Assembly (NCBI RefSeq): GCF_012489685.1
Contig: NC_080044.1
Coordinates: 70,728,732-70,792,731 of the forward strand
DNA length: 64,000 nt
Direction of reading: 5' to 3'
Source of the DNA: Lotus japonicus
Taxonomy: Eukaryota > Streptophyta > Magnoliopsida > Fabales > Fabaceae
Numbering within the stretch: the first letter of the stretch is position 1; each line of letters opens with the position of its first letter. Below, one piece after another: positions 24,029 to 35,056 of the stretch. A program made the position numbers and the translations under genes. The notes beneath the pieces were generated by a model, which was not told the DNA's origin, did no database searches, and worked only from the letters and a program-made list of their open reading frames with translations.

Positions 24029-25612
24029 TTATAAGTTTCCTTTTGGGCATTGACTGAGACTAAATTTGTCTCCCTTAGCAACTGGAGTATCCCCTGATGT
24101 ACAATTCTGCATGCCAAACCTTTTAAGTACCTTTTCGATATAGTTCCTTTGTGACAATCCCAGAATACCCCGAGATCGGTCTCGGTGTATCTGAATTCCT
24201 AAAACAAAGGAAGCGTCACCAAGATCTTTCATTTCAAATTTTCTTGATAGAAATCTCTTGGTTTCGTGCAACATGCCTATATCATTAGTGGCAAGCAGTA
24301 TGTCATCAACATACAGAACCGGGAAAATATACTTGCTCCCACTGAATTTGTGATACACACAATCCTCAACAACATTCACCTCGAAACCAAATGAGAGAAT
24401 TACTTCATGAAATTTGTGGTACCACTGACGAGATGCCTGCTTTAGTCCATAAATGGATTTTGTCAATTTGCAAGCCATATTCTTTGGGTCTCCTGACACA
24501 AAGTTTTCTGGTTGCACCATATAGATTGTCTCATCAATGTTTCCATTGAGAAACGCTGTCTTGACATCCATTTGATGAAGTTTCAAATCATAATGTGCAA
24601 CAAGAGCCATGATTGTCCTAAAAGAGTCTTTCGATGAAACCGGAGAGAAAGTCTCTTTAAAGTCAATCCCTTCCTTTTGAGTATAACCCTTAGCCACAAG
24701 ACGAGCCTTATACCTCTCCACATTACCATTAGAATCCCGCTTGGTCTTAAATATCCATTTGCAACCAATGGGTTTCACACCTTCTGGTAATGGGACAAGT
24801 TCCCAAACCTTATTGTCTTGCATGGACTTATACTTTTCCTTCATTGCTTCAATCCACTTTTTAGAGTTGGAATCCTGCATGGCTTGCTGGAAGTTGATTG
24901 GATCAACTTCCATCATACCATTATTTTCCTCATGTTCTTGGAGAAAGACTATGTAATCATCTGGAATAGCATTTCTCCTTTCTCTAGTGGATCTCCGCAA
25001 AGGTATTGGTTCTTGTAACACTTGTTCTTGAGGATCTTGAGTTTGTTCTTCATGAACCACCATATCACCTTGAGTAGGAGGAGATTCAACAACAATGTCT
25101 TGTAGAGGTTCCGTACTTGCTTCATCAAAAGCAACTGTATGAATCGGTTTTGGAATTGTTACCGACTCTTCCTCTAAAACAAAGTCTCTAATCTTATTCT
25201 CCCCTCCAAACTCTATATCCTCAAAGAACGTGGCTGTTCCCGTCTCAAAAATTGTCTTTAATTTGGGATCATAAAATTTATAGCCCCTGGATCTTTCAAA
25301 ATAACCAATAAAGTAGCTGCTCACTGTTCGGGAGTCCAATTTCTTTTCATTTGGCCTATAAGGCCTTGCCTCAGCTGGACATCCCCATACATGAAAATGT
25401 TTCAAACTAGGCTTTCGCCCAGTCCAAAACTCATAAGGTGTTTTGGCAGCTGCCTTGGTTGGCACTCTATTTAGAATGTAAGCTGCAGTCTTTAGTGCCT
25501 CTCCCCAAAGTGACTCTGGCAAGGTAGGATGACAAATCATACTCCTTACCATATCCTTAAGAGTCCGGTTTCGTCTTTTAGCCACACCATTCATGCTAGG
25601 TGACCCTGGCAT
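24029..25612 (-). pseudogene. Copia Pol fragment: integrase tail and reverse transcriptase
   Basis: The fragment is 527 codons, open. It starts within the integrase core end ([16 protein letters not shown], where intact copia elements have a GxPxxNG motif), continues through the integrase C-terminal region, then a full reverse transcriptase beginning WELVPLPEG. The reverse transcriptase shows [21 protein letters not shown] and the YVDD catalytic box. It stops after QCPKGNL. Beyond the stop the same family continues in frame (MQKIPYAS, MYAQVCTRPD, MLGRYLSN) until the LTR junction, with about six residues missing between RPD and MLG. Known function is copying retrotransposon RNA to DNA; this copy lacks most of the integrase and RNase H. 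Confidence 0.9.
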
Positions 25613-25657
25613 GGTGTACTGTGGGACGATTCCACATTCAGAGATTCACTATAGTAG

Positions 25658-26071
25658 CTACAGTATCAACAAATATAGATTATCATATCCCATAAGTGGA
25701 CCGGTTCCAACAACATTTGAGTTAAAAGACAACTTGAATTTATTATTTCCAAATGAACATAAATAACCATATTTGTCCATATAAGAAACTGAAACCAAAT
25801 TCCGTCTAAATGACGGAACCACAAAAGTATCTTTCAAATCCAAATAAAATCCAGTACACAATAATAATCTAAAATGCCTTGTAGCTGCCACATCCACCGA
25901 CTTGCCATCTCCAACATAAATGTATCTTTCAACATCATTTGGCTTTCGGTAGTTCAGGTAGTCCAGCCTTGAAACACTGATGTTAGTAGTTGCACCGGAG
26001 TCTAACCACCAAGTGTTTCTAGGTACTGAAGCTAAATTGACCTCATAAATGTACCTTTCCTTGCACGCCAA
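25658..26071 (-). pseudogene. Copia aspartic protease fragment
   Basis: The fragment is 137 codons with the catalytic segment WWLDSGATTNI, followed by the flap region (YVGDGKSVDV) and the usual LVSVSYMDKYGY segment. The frame ends at DNLYLLIL, where the GAG-pre-integrase and integrase domains should follow. Only about 45 bases separate it from the integrase tail of the next fragment, so a deletion of roughly 200 or more codons is inferred. Confidence 0.85.
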
Positions 26072-26840
26072 GCGTGATATTTAGGACATTTCTTTTTCAC
26101 ATGCCCAGACACATTGCAAAAGAAACAGTTATCATCCTCATTCTGTTTCTTTTGTGCTGGAGCATTTGCAGCTTCATTCTTGGGCTCAACAGTTTTCTTT
26201 CTTTTGCCCTTGTCTTTAGAGGTGCTAACAAAATTAGCACTTTCTTTTCTTGCTTCAACCTTTCCTCTTCTTGCACACAAAATGAAATGAGCTCGTTAAG
26301 AGATCATTTCTCCTTTTGACAGTTATAAGATATCTTAAACTGACTGAATTGTGCAGGAAGAGAAAGCAAATACTAAATGAATGAGCAAGTCATCCGACAG
26401 CTCAAGTTTAGCGCCTTAAGTTTTGAAGCAATATTTGACATGCCCATAATGTGTTCCTTATATTTCCTTTGCCCTGATATTTCATGGAAATCAAGTTCTG
26501 AAGAAGAGTACTTGTTTCCGCCTTATCGCTTTTTTGCGAAGCGCTTTTCAATTTCAGCAAGGAAATCTTTGGCACCTTTTATCTCTTGCAAGATAGTACC
26601 CCTAAAGACCTCAGGAATGATGCGCTTAATGATCATGAGACTCATGCGATTGGAGCGATCCCACTTCTCATAATCTTTCCTCTGTTCAGAGGTACTAGAT
26701 TCCGTAAGAGAAGCGGGTTAGGCCCCCCTTAATGCAAGGTCAAGATCCATGCAGCCAAGAACAATTTCCATGTTCTCTTTCCAGTCCTTAAAATTTGTTC
26801 CATTAAGGACCAGAACCAAATTTAGATTAGCAGATATCGA
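26032..26840 (-). pseudogene. Copia Gag remnant (UBN2-type with zinc knuckle)
   Basis: Minus-strand translation gives the start of a copia Gag (LNGTNFKDWKENME, then LGCMDLDLALR) followed by a DYEKWDRSNRMSLMI segment and a CCHC knuckle CFFCNVSGHVKKKC near 26090-26130. Stops and frame changes occur near 26700, 26540 and 26370. It would code for the capsid protein if intact. It merges with the protease reading at its 3' end. Confidence 0.8.
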
Positions 26841-27954
26841 ACCAATAGTAGCTGAATGTAGAACAAAATAGATACTATAAATATACTCACATTATAAACT
26901 AGAAAAACCAAATCATTTGTATGTTCAAATAATGACATAACCCATCTCAAGATACCTAGTGCACCATCAATATCATGTCTTTTGACAGTAATACTAATTG
27001 CTAGTGGTACTCTTGTTGTAATGATCAAACATTGATAATAAATCATGTCAAATAACAAACCCTTCTTTGGATTGATTTATCATTCACATGTAAACCCTTA
27101 AAATTATCACATGTTTATCATCACAGGTGTGTATGAAATCCGGCCAAGCATTAACTTTTCCTTTGGGGTCCATTAATACTCGCATGGATAAACATACACA
27201 CGCACAAACTTTTAATATTTCTTATGAGCAATCTCCATAAAAAGAGGTCACTTTTGTGACTTTCTTATTTTAATTGACTCATTTAAAATATTAAACAATT
27301 GTATAAAAAAATACAAACCATAGCCAAAATTTGAACGCACACTAATAATTTTCCATATACCCATAGCCGAATTATCAACGAATTGAAACAGAAGCATGGT
27401 TCACAATTATATAATCTCTTTTAACATGTCAAATTCAAAAACTTACATATATGAAAAAAAGAATTCATGATTCACGTGAACCCAGAATACATAAATTGAT
27501 TCACAATCAATATATCCATATTGCAAACAAAACTGAATGCAATTTTGATATTCACGTGCTTTGCAAATAAATCAATATCCATGCTGTTTTTGATATTCAC
27601 GTTTCATATATATATAAAAGACGAAACTGTTGAATGAATGCAATTATAAAACTGAATCAAGTCTATATAGTTTCTTTGACTGAATTCACACATGGAGTGC
27701 AAGCGTGGCAGACATGTGAAATGAAAACAGTGCAGCAAATCCCCAATAAAAGCAACACCATCACAGCACCAAAAAAAATTAATCACCGCCACCGGTGTTA
27801 AAATAAAAAAAAAACCACACTATCACATAACACAATAAATAGCGGAAACATATTTTCTCATGAAACTGTTCGATGAACATAATTCCCAATATCACAAAAT
27901 TGAAACCCTAATCTTAAAAAAATTACCAAAATCATACATGAATCAGGCATGGGT
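26841..27954 (-). other. Copia leader region
   Basis: This AT-rich segment lies between gag and the primer-binding site. No credible coding region is visible. It would be the untranslated leader of the copia RNA. Confidence 0.5.
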
Positions 27955-27967
27955 GGCTCTGATACCA
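27955..27967 (-). promoter_or_regulatory. Copia primer-binding site (tRNA-iMet)
   Basis: The minus strand reads TGGTATCAGAGCC, two bases from the LTR edge at 27970. It sets the element on the minus strand and the LTR boundary. Confidence 0.88.
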
Positions 27968-27969
27968 CT

Positions 27970-28477
27970 TGTAGGTTTCTTACAAATAAGGATTTGTTCC
28001 TAACCACATGCTTTTCTACCCATATAGAAAATAGGAGCATAATCCTAAATCACACTTGATTAACCCATACCCGAAAAACACGATGAAGATCTAGAGCGGA
28101 AGCGTACCTGAATGAGCCATGAGAATCGCTGAAGGATCTGGGGTTGTGATCTTCCAATTGTAGATCACCCTTAGGGTTTCCTGATGTTCTCCTCTGATGG
28201 GGATGAGGAGAAACTTTTTTTACGTTGTTACGTTGTGTCTACAATTGGGGACCATAACCCTATAAGTAACTGCATCAGTTACAATTCTGTTTTCAATATT
28301 TCTAATTTGGCCCCTCATCAAATTAGAATATTGCCTTATGGTATCTGCACAATACCTTTTCATAACACATATGCCCTTAGCCATAAGATCAATATTAAAT
28401 AGACCACTTTAGTTTGGCTAATTAAATAATGGCCCTAACACAATTAAAAGTTATATTTGTGACCCAAAAATCTAACA
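27970..28477 (-). repeat. Copia 5' LTR (508 bp)
   Basis: In plus-strand order it begins TGTAGGTTTC next to the primer-binding site and ends ATCTAACA, giving TG...CA ends. The outer flank begins TGGGA, which would be one target-site copy; its partner is not in the window. The matching 3' LTR is missing, so the boundary rests on the primer-binding site and terminal dinucleotides. Confidence 0.75.
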
Positions 28478-28544
28478 TGGGATGTTACATTAATCAGTGC
28501 TTTTTTACTATGTGCAGGATGTAACTCCATTGTTGAACTACCTA

Positions 28545-28990
28545 ATCAGGAGTGCTGACCTTAAATAGAAGAGTTCTGGTATGTGCATCCACAAACACTA
28601 AAATGATTATCCAGGAAATAGATGTCCTAATCATTGCATACTGCCTTTGCCAACTGATGAATCCTGTTTCTATCCTACGCTAAAGTTTGTGCCCCTCTCC
28701 TTCATCAGGGTAAACTCTCCATCAATTCACATGTGTATATCCTGGTGGATAGCACATCCCTCGAGAACATTCCCATAAAAGTGTGAATTCATTTTTTTTT
28801 CCGAACAATATATTCTCTCTTATTGTTCCGGACTGAATCCATGCACTTTGGGCTACATAACTTGTAGCTCTACAGATGTTGGTTGATTCCCCCGGAGACT
28901 AGTGGTATCTCGCCAAGCATACAAGACAGCAAGCTTGATTTTCCCGATCCTATTGACCCACAAATTAAACTACTACCTTCCCACCTCCAA
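28545..28990 (-). pseudogene. ABCC (MRP-type) transporter NBD1 fragment, left inverted arm
   Basis: Minus-strand translation gives the Walker A region (ICGSIGSGKSSLLSCMLGEI, about 28910-28975), then SYVAQSAWIQSGTIRENILF, and then a damaged signature and Walker B region ending near DAHTRTLLF. This is the first ATP-binding domain of ABCC-type transporters, which in plants export glutathione conjugates and other anions. Stops and frame changes are present. Only the nucleotide-binding domain is seen, no membrane spans, so it is a fragment. Confidence 0.75.
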
Positions 28991-29139
28991 ATCTAATGAT
29001 TGGAAGTTATATATGCACCCAAAGTGGTTGGACTAAAGAGTAACTACTGAATAAGATCTACTATGATCATCTCTATAGGAGAAATCGATCAAAGGTAGAG
29101 CAAACACAATCTCTAGTTTGGAGTTCTGGAAAAATTAGA

Positions 29140-29565
29140 GAAAATGCAGTGGCTACACTACTACCTTATGGGTCAAAAGGATCGGGCAAATCAAGCTTGT
29201 TGTGTTGTATGCTTGGCAAGATTCCATTAGTTTTTGGGAATTAACCAACATTTGTGGGAGTACAAGTTATGTATCACAAAGTGCATGAATTCAGTCCGGA
29301 ACTATAAAAGTGAATATGTTGTTCGAAAACGAAATGAATTCACACTTTTTATGAGATGTTTTGGAGGGTTGTACTCTCCACCTGGATATAAACAAGTGGA
29401 GTGGTGGAGATTTGGCCCTGGTAGAGGAGAGAAGCACAGACTTAGTGGAGGGGAGAAACAGAGAGTTCAACTTGCAGGGGCAGTTTACAATGACTTAGAC
29501 ATATTTTTTCCTTGATGATCCTTTTAGTATTGTCGCAAAATGATATCAGAACTCATTTGTTTAGG
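29140..29565 (+). pseudogene. ABCC (MRP-type) transporter NBD1 fragment, right inverted arm
   Basis: This plus-strand fragment covers the same domain as the left arm: Walker A YGSKGSGKSSLLCCMLGK (about 29161-29214), a SYV.QSA segment, the ABC signature LSGGEKQRVQLAGAVY, and LDDPFSIV (Walker B) after a one-base frame change near 29510. It lies head to head with the left arm, with about 150 bases between. The two arms differ by many substitutions, so the duplication is old or they derive from different gene copies. Confidence 0.78.
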
Positions 29566-29881
29566 GTTAGTAGTGCTGATGATTGTTACTAGGCTACCTA
29601 TCAACTATAATTCTTGGAAGCAGCAAATCTCATTTTAGTAATCTGCTAAATACTTATCCTTCACTAATGAAATTAGAATAAGTGATTGGCCTCTTACCGG
29701 TAATATACTTTTTGGCATGTAATGAAGATTGTACAATATATAGTCTCCTAGGTTCATGCAGAGAACAGCATATAAGTTATTATGCATCCAACAATTATTC
29801 CAATAATTACATATCCGATCTGATCGAGTTCGAGTGTAAAATGATCTCATAGCACGTCACAATTATGGAGTTGTTCAACAA

Positions 29882-30196
29882 ATGACTGCTTGTAAAGAAA
29901 CATTATACGAATGGCATTGGAGGTGTGCTGCGAAATCATCAAGGATTGATCCTCGGTTGCAACAGGTGGGTGTTGTTTGGGCTATCGAAGCTGAGGTCTT
30001 AGCCATATACAATGCGTTCAAGTTCTGTCTCAAGAATGTCATCAAGAGTGACCCTTCTCATATGGCCAAAAATTTGAATACCCTTAACGAGAAGAATGAC
30101 TATTTATGGGACAAAATTAGTTGTATTTATGTAGTCCATGTGATTAGGAAATGTAGTCAATCAGCTGATTTACTAGCTAATCAAAGGGTGCGTTAG
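29882..30196 (+). pseudogene. RNase H-like (RVT_3) retroelement fragment
   Basis: An open stretch of about 100 codons contains AEVLAIYNAFKFCL followed by IYVVHVIRKCSQSADLLAN. This pattern matches the RNase H-like domain often found at the end of plant LINE proteins and in their domesticated remnants. The central acidic D(S) segment is damaged and the N-terminal part is absent. It is probably a dead LINE fragment. Confidence 0.55.
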
Positions 30197-31283
30197 GGAT
30201 GCAATTTATGGGTATTTAGTGGGGACGTTCCTTTGTCTTTTCCACTGCAATTTTTTTTTTTTTTGTGAATTTTTCCACTGTAATAGTACTTGATTCATTA
30301 ACACTACATTGATTTTCTATTTGTCTCTATTTTTTTCTATTATATTTCTCATCATAATTCATATCTTTCATTTCTATTTTTTCTTTTGCAATCCCTCTTT
30401 TAGTGTAGCTTGAATTGGAGTGTGAGAGCTTATTTTTTGACATGAAGAGAATATTATAAGATGTGGTTGAGATAGAAAAATGAAGAGAACATATAAGATG
30501 TGTTTACTTTTAGGATTATTCTTTTTTCCTTCCTCTTTTTTCTAAATCACACGCATTTAAGATCTGGTACGCCAAACGAAGAACGCCACAAAAGCTTATT
30601 ATGGCTTCCAAAGTTCAGCAAAGGCAAATAATTTTTGGCCCGCAAGTTATGCAAATTAATCAATCATGTAAGGAAATTTGTGCCTTAAACTATGAACAAT
30701 AAAATTTCATGTCCACAAAATCCTTTTTTATCTTCATGTGTCCGGCTAAATGAGTGCTCCATGTCATGCCACACTTGACACAAACCTCGAAATTTCCTCT
30801 ACTGAATGAAATCAAACAAACAACCACAATCATAGTGGGGTCAATGGAATTACAACTTACCATAATCTAATAAAATAAAATACTCTTATTCTGTGAGCTC
30901 ACGGACCAGAGAATCTCAATCTTTCTAAGCCTTCTTTTTAACTTATTCTCCACTATAGATAACAATTAACAAGTATCCTCCATCACAAATCCAGCATTAG
31001 GGACATTTTCCTTTTGTCATTTAACATCCTGCACCAACTATTTATAGTATATGCCAACATGTTGGTTCCTTGTATACTTCACTGTTTACAAGGCTAATTC
31101 TTAATCTCACTTCCTAGAATTTTCATCCCATTATAGCTTTTCAACAACTTTCAATCCAAGAGAATAAACACTTACACAAAGAACTAAAGCATATCTTCAC
31201 TTTACACTTTTAAGGGTGTCTGAAAAACCAGTTTTTTCTTCTGCTTGAAAGTGGAAATTGAGCATAGAGGTGTGAAGTGAATC
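30197..31283. other. Spacer and promoter region of the ankyrin gene
   Basis: AT-rich, no gene seen. A TATTTATA at about 31039-31047 could be the TATA box of the downstream gene, giving a 5' untranslated region near 200 bases. Confidence 0.4.
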
Positions 31284-34135
31284 ATGGCTCCCTCTAACTT
31301 CCCTCTTCGTTGGGAGAGTACAGGAGACAAGTGGTGGTATGCATCTCCTATTGATTATGCTGCTGCAAATGGTCTATATGATCTTGTCACTGAGCTTCTT
31401 CACCTTGACACCAACCTCCTCATCAAGCTCACTTCCCTTCGAAGAATCCGCCGCCTTGAAACCGTGTGGGACGATGAGGCTCAGTTTGAAGATGTTGCCA
31501 AGAACCGCTCCAAGGTTGCAAGGAGTCTTCTGAGAGAGTGTGAGACAGTAAGAGGGGACAACAAGAACTCTCTCATGCGTGCCGGCTATGGCGGGTGGCT
31601 TCTCTACACTGCAGCCTCGGCCGGGGATGTGGAATTTGTTCAGGAGTTGTTAGGAAGGGACCATTTGATTGTGTTTGGTGAAGGAGAGTATGGTGTGACT
31701 GACATGCTTTATGCTGCAGCCAGGAGCAAGAACTCTGAAGTTTTTGAGATTCTGCTTGGTTCTGCCCTCTCAAGAAAAGAGTGCCTTAGCAGGCTTGGAG
31801 AAAATTTTGAAGAGAATTTAGATGGAGGTGGTGGGGTTTTCAAGAGGGAGATGGTGAACAGGGCAATTCATGCTGCTGCTAGAGGAGGGAATTGGGAGAT
31901 GCTGAAGCAGCTTCTGGGAAGTGTTTCTGAGATTTTATCTTATAGAGATGCTCAAGGATGTACAGTCTTGCATGCAGCAGCTGGTAAAGGGCAAGTTGAG
32001 GTGAGGCAGATAACTTATAGCTCGTTTCTCATTTTTTAGAATCAATTATGGAACCCATAAGCTACGCACAGAAAGATTTAGAAAGATAATTAAGTCTGGT
32101 TTTAGAATCAATTGTTGAAAAAATTTCAAGCATGCACTTAATGTGCTTGTAGACAATTCAGGAGCCTTACTTATTTTATAGCATTGTTATACATAGAAGT
32201 CATGAGGAACTAGGACATGGATATCAGATTCTTGATAATTTGTATGTAGTTTTAAAGATGAGGGTTAAATGAAATATTTTATTTAGTACACAGTTTAAAT
32301 AACACCATACACATTTGGGTGAATTCCTCTAAGTATGTGACTGCAGTAAGCCTCATAACCAATTCTGATCGAGTAAAATAATTTTGGATGACAATATAGA
32401 TGTTTATGAATGATTGTGTAGAATTGATTTTGTTAGAAGCCTGAGAGAGTAGCCTCTGAGTTTATGACATAGTCAAGTCTGAGATTTTACCACTGGATTG
32501 TTTGACCCCCTTTTGTCAAAATCAATTTTATCCAAAATCAATTGGGACAACGTTGATCCAAACGAGCATCTCAATGCCTTATTCCAATTGACCCCTTTTG
32601 ACACCTGACTAGAGATAGAAACCATAGAATCTTGTATACATAGACTCAAAATCAGAGTTAATGTTAAATATTTTGCTTAAAACAGGCAACTTATTGTATG
32701 ACTACCACTTACCTTCACATTTGATGCTTTAGGGAACAGTTAATGCTACAGAATTTCAGCATGTCCAAACTTACTTCTGCCATTTTCATTGGGTTTAACA
32801 AATTAATTGTTACTTACTTTTACTATTTTAATGATGCAGGTGGTGAGAAATCTAATTTTATCCTATGATATCATCAACTCAACTGATGCTCAAGGAAATA
32901 CAGCATTACATGTGGCTTCTTACAGGGGTTACTTACCTGTGTTAGAGATTCTGATCCAAGCATCTCCCTCATTAACAACATTGACCAATCACTATGGGGA
33001 TACTTTTCTTCACATGGCAGTGGCTGGTTTCAGAAGCCCTGGTTTCTGCAGAATGGAAAAGCACACTGAGCTCATGAAGAACCTGCTAAGTGAGAAAATT
33101 GTGAACATGAGGGACATCATCAATGTCAGGAACAATGATGGAAGAACAGCTCTTCATGTAGCTGTAATTCATGATGTCCAATGTGATGTGGTGGAACTAT
33201 TGATGTCTATTGCGTCTGTTAATCTGAACATTCGCGATGCTGATGGGATGACTCCCCTGGATCATCTGAAGCAAAGACCAAGATCAGCATCTTCTGAAAT
33301 TCTAATCAAACAGTTGATTTCAGCTGGAGGAATCTCTGACTTTTCTCAAGATCATATAGCAAGAAATTTTCTTGTTAGTCGTCTGAAAAATCACGGTTTC
33401 AGAGGTAGCCCTGGAACTTCATTTAGAATCTCAGATGCTGAGATATTCTTATACACAAGCATTGAGAATGAGAATTCATCTGAGGTTAATTTTGATCATG
33501 CAAGTGTAGAATCAAACTCATGCTCAAGTGAACTAAACAATTATGACTCAGACAATTCATCGAACATTTTCAAGTCATGTTCTGCCAACACTGCTACAAG
33601 GCGCTTAACGAACCTTCTCCAATGGCCAAGGAGAAGAGAATCAAAACCAGCTACCTCAGTGTTAGAAGATGATGATTCAGTGGATTCTTTCAATTCAAGG
33701 AAAAAATTGGAAGACTTTCCAATTCCATTAAGGCAAAGATACTCAAAACAGTGCTCTCTTCCAAACAACAAGAGAACACTATCTATAAAGACTTTACTTC
33801 CAAGTCCATCAGCAAAAGAATACTTCACTGCAGGGTTAATGCAGGGTGTGATTAAGGTAAAGCCACATGGGCATGTTTTTTCTCATTCAATTTCTAGTCC
33901 TTTTCAAGAGTTGTCTATTTCTTCTCATTCTCCAAACAATAAGCAAAAATGTGGTGCTACAATGGGAACCTCTTGCTCCAATCAACCAATGAAATACAAG
34001 CAGAGCCCCATCAGTAAGAAATTGATGAACAGGTATTTTTCTTTTGGAGCACATGGCCAAGCTAAGGAGGATGGAAGTAGTAGCTGCACAATAACAGATT
34101 CAAGTTATAAGAGTTCTGGTTCTTTAGTTGCATAA
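31284..34135 (+). CDS. Ankyrin-repeat family protein
   Basis: Two coding exons, 31284-32000 and 32840-34135, joined in phase 0 across a GTGAGG...GATGCAG intron, give 670 residues. The first part (WWYASPIDYAAANG from about residue 17) and the middle are ankyrin repeats, recognisable as TVLHAAAGKGQVE joined to NTALHVASYRGYLPVLEIL and later GRTALHVAV. Ankyrin repeats are protein-binding scaffolds. The C-terminal 250 residues are Ser-rich and basic with no predicted membrane span, so this is not the ACD6/PGG membrane type. Frame, start and repeat continuity across the splice make the model solid. The partner and pathway are unknown; the location is probably cytosolic or nuclear (inference). Confidence 0.9.
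32401..32640. repeat. Degenerate MITE-like remnant in the ankyrin-gene intron
   Basis: The segment contains AAAATCAATTTTATCCAAAA and related AATTGATTTTG inverted motifs that recur in other introns and spacers of the window (about 35740-35995, 59205-59345, 60115-60310). It looks like an old foldback element with no coding capacity. Confidence 0.4.
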
Positions 34136-34279
34136 ATGTTATATATGATGAGCCATTTTGTAAAAAATAATACATTCTCACTCAAAGTTGTGATGATCAA
34201 ATGTTTGAAAAAGTTTTAGAATATGTATATAGTGGTGGTCATTTCATTTTACATGACAGAATCATGTAAAATTTTTTTT

Positions 34280-34630
34280 AGCTCAAATGTATTGAGGGAC
34301 GATAAGTGATAAGTGTGACTAATTCTCTTGCCGTGAGTGCTTAAGAGAGGTTTATCATTTCTTATATAAGGGTTATCTTGGTTATATATCTAGAGAGAGA
34401 CTTCTCAACACCCCATTCAGGCTAAGGGCTTGGAATATGCACGAATAAATATCTGCAGGTGGCGCATATACGGGTGGTCGCCATAAACTCTGATATCATA
34501 TTACAATTTAGAATGTCAAACTTTAGTCTAAAAGCTAATTTAGAGGTGAGGATTGTCATTCACATATAAGGGCTATTCGATCATATATGTAGTGGGTGTA
34601 CGACTTGAGATTAAATTACGTTGGATCTAT
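34280..34630. repeat. Probable dispersed repeat in spacer
   Basis: The segment reads like common plant dispersed sequence (CTCTGATATCATATTA followed by AAAGCTAATTTAGAGGTGAG and an ATATAAGGGC stretch). It resembles a decayed tRNA-iMet-primed LTR junction. No coding. Recognition is by memory of similar repeats only. Confidence 0.35.
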
Positions 34631-34882
34631 TATTTTTTAACCGACATGGAATAATTTCATTGGTGAGAGAAAAAATTGAAATAACACAATAGATTTCTAT
34701 CCACATGTATTAGAAGAAAAAAAAGGATAAAACTCTCCATTTTTATTTTTCAGATTTCCGTACCACTCATGAGTCAGCACATTATGGTGATTCGGAAAAT
34801 CAGTTAACTCTAACAACTTGGTTGACCGAGTGGCACTCTACGAGAAAGAAGCTCATGTTTGGACAAGTACAACATGTTATGC

Positions 34883-34890
34883 TATTTATA
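34883..34890 (+). promoter_or_regulatory. Possible TATA box of the LHT-like gene
   Basis: TATTTATA lies about 170 bases before the start codon of the transporter gene. Inference from motif and spacing. Confidence 0.35.
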
Positions 34891-35028
34891 GTTATGCTTC
34901 CATCTACCATGAACTTCACAGTTTGTATATTATGGCAGTTTTAAATTACAAGCTACGAGTAAAATTATCCCGATTATAAAGATCACAGACTGCAAGAACT
35001 TTGAGTGCCTAGTGGTTATTTTGTTTGG

Positions 35029-35056
35029 CAAGAAAGAAAGAAAGAAAGAAAGAAAG
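35029..35056. repeat. (AAAG)n microsatellite abutting a start codon
   Basis: Six to seven AAAG units end directly at the ATG at 35057 of the transporter gene, so the 5' untranslated region ends in a variable-length purine run. Confidence 0.85.

Larger units (their letters stand above)
23918..28477 (-). mobile_element. Ty1/copia retrotransposon, 5' part, interrupted and deleted
   Basis: Read on the minus strand, this holds the 5' LTR (27970-28477), a primer-binding site, a leader of about 1.1 kb, gag, protease, the tail of integrase and reverse transcriptase, in copia order. It is cut at 23917/23918 by the gypsy-type LTR array. It is defective: gag contains stops, most of the integrase is missing between protease and reverse transcriptase, and the reverse transcriptase frame ends early. 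The 3' half with RNase H and 3' LTR is not in this window. Confidence 0.9.

Noticed and set aside
28184..28402. 72-codon frame in the copia LTR
   Set aside because: It lies across the LTR and shows no similarity to any protein I recognise.
31573..31773. Minus-strand frame inside the ankyrin gene
   Set aside because: It lies wholly within a well-supported exon on the other strand.
34484..34500. tRNA-iMet primer-binding-like site at TGATATCATA
   Set aside because: It has a mismatch to the usual TGATACCA and no definable LTR on either side; kept only as a low-confidence repeat.
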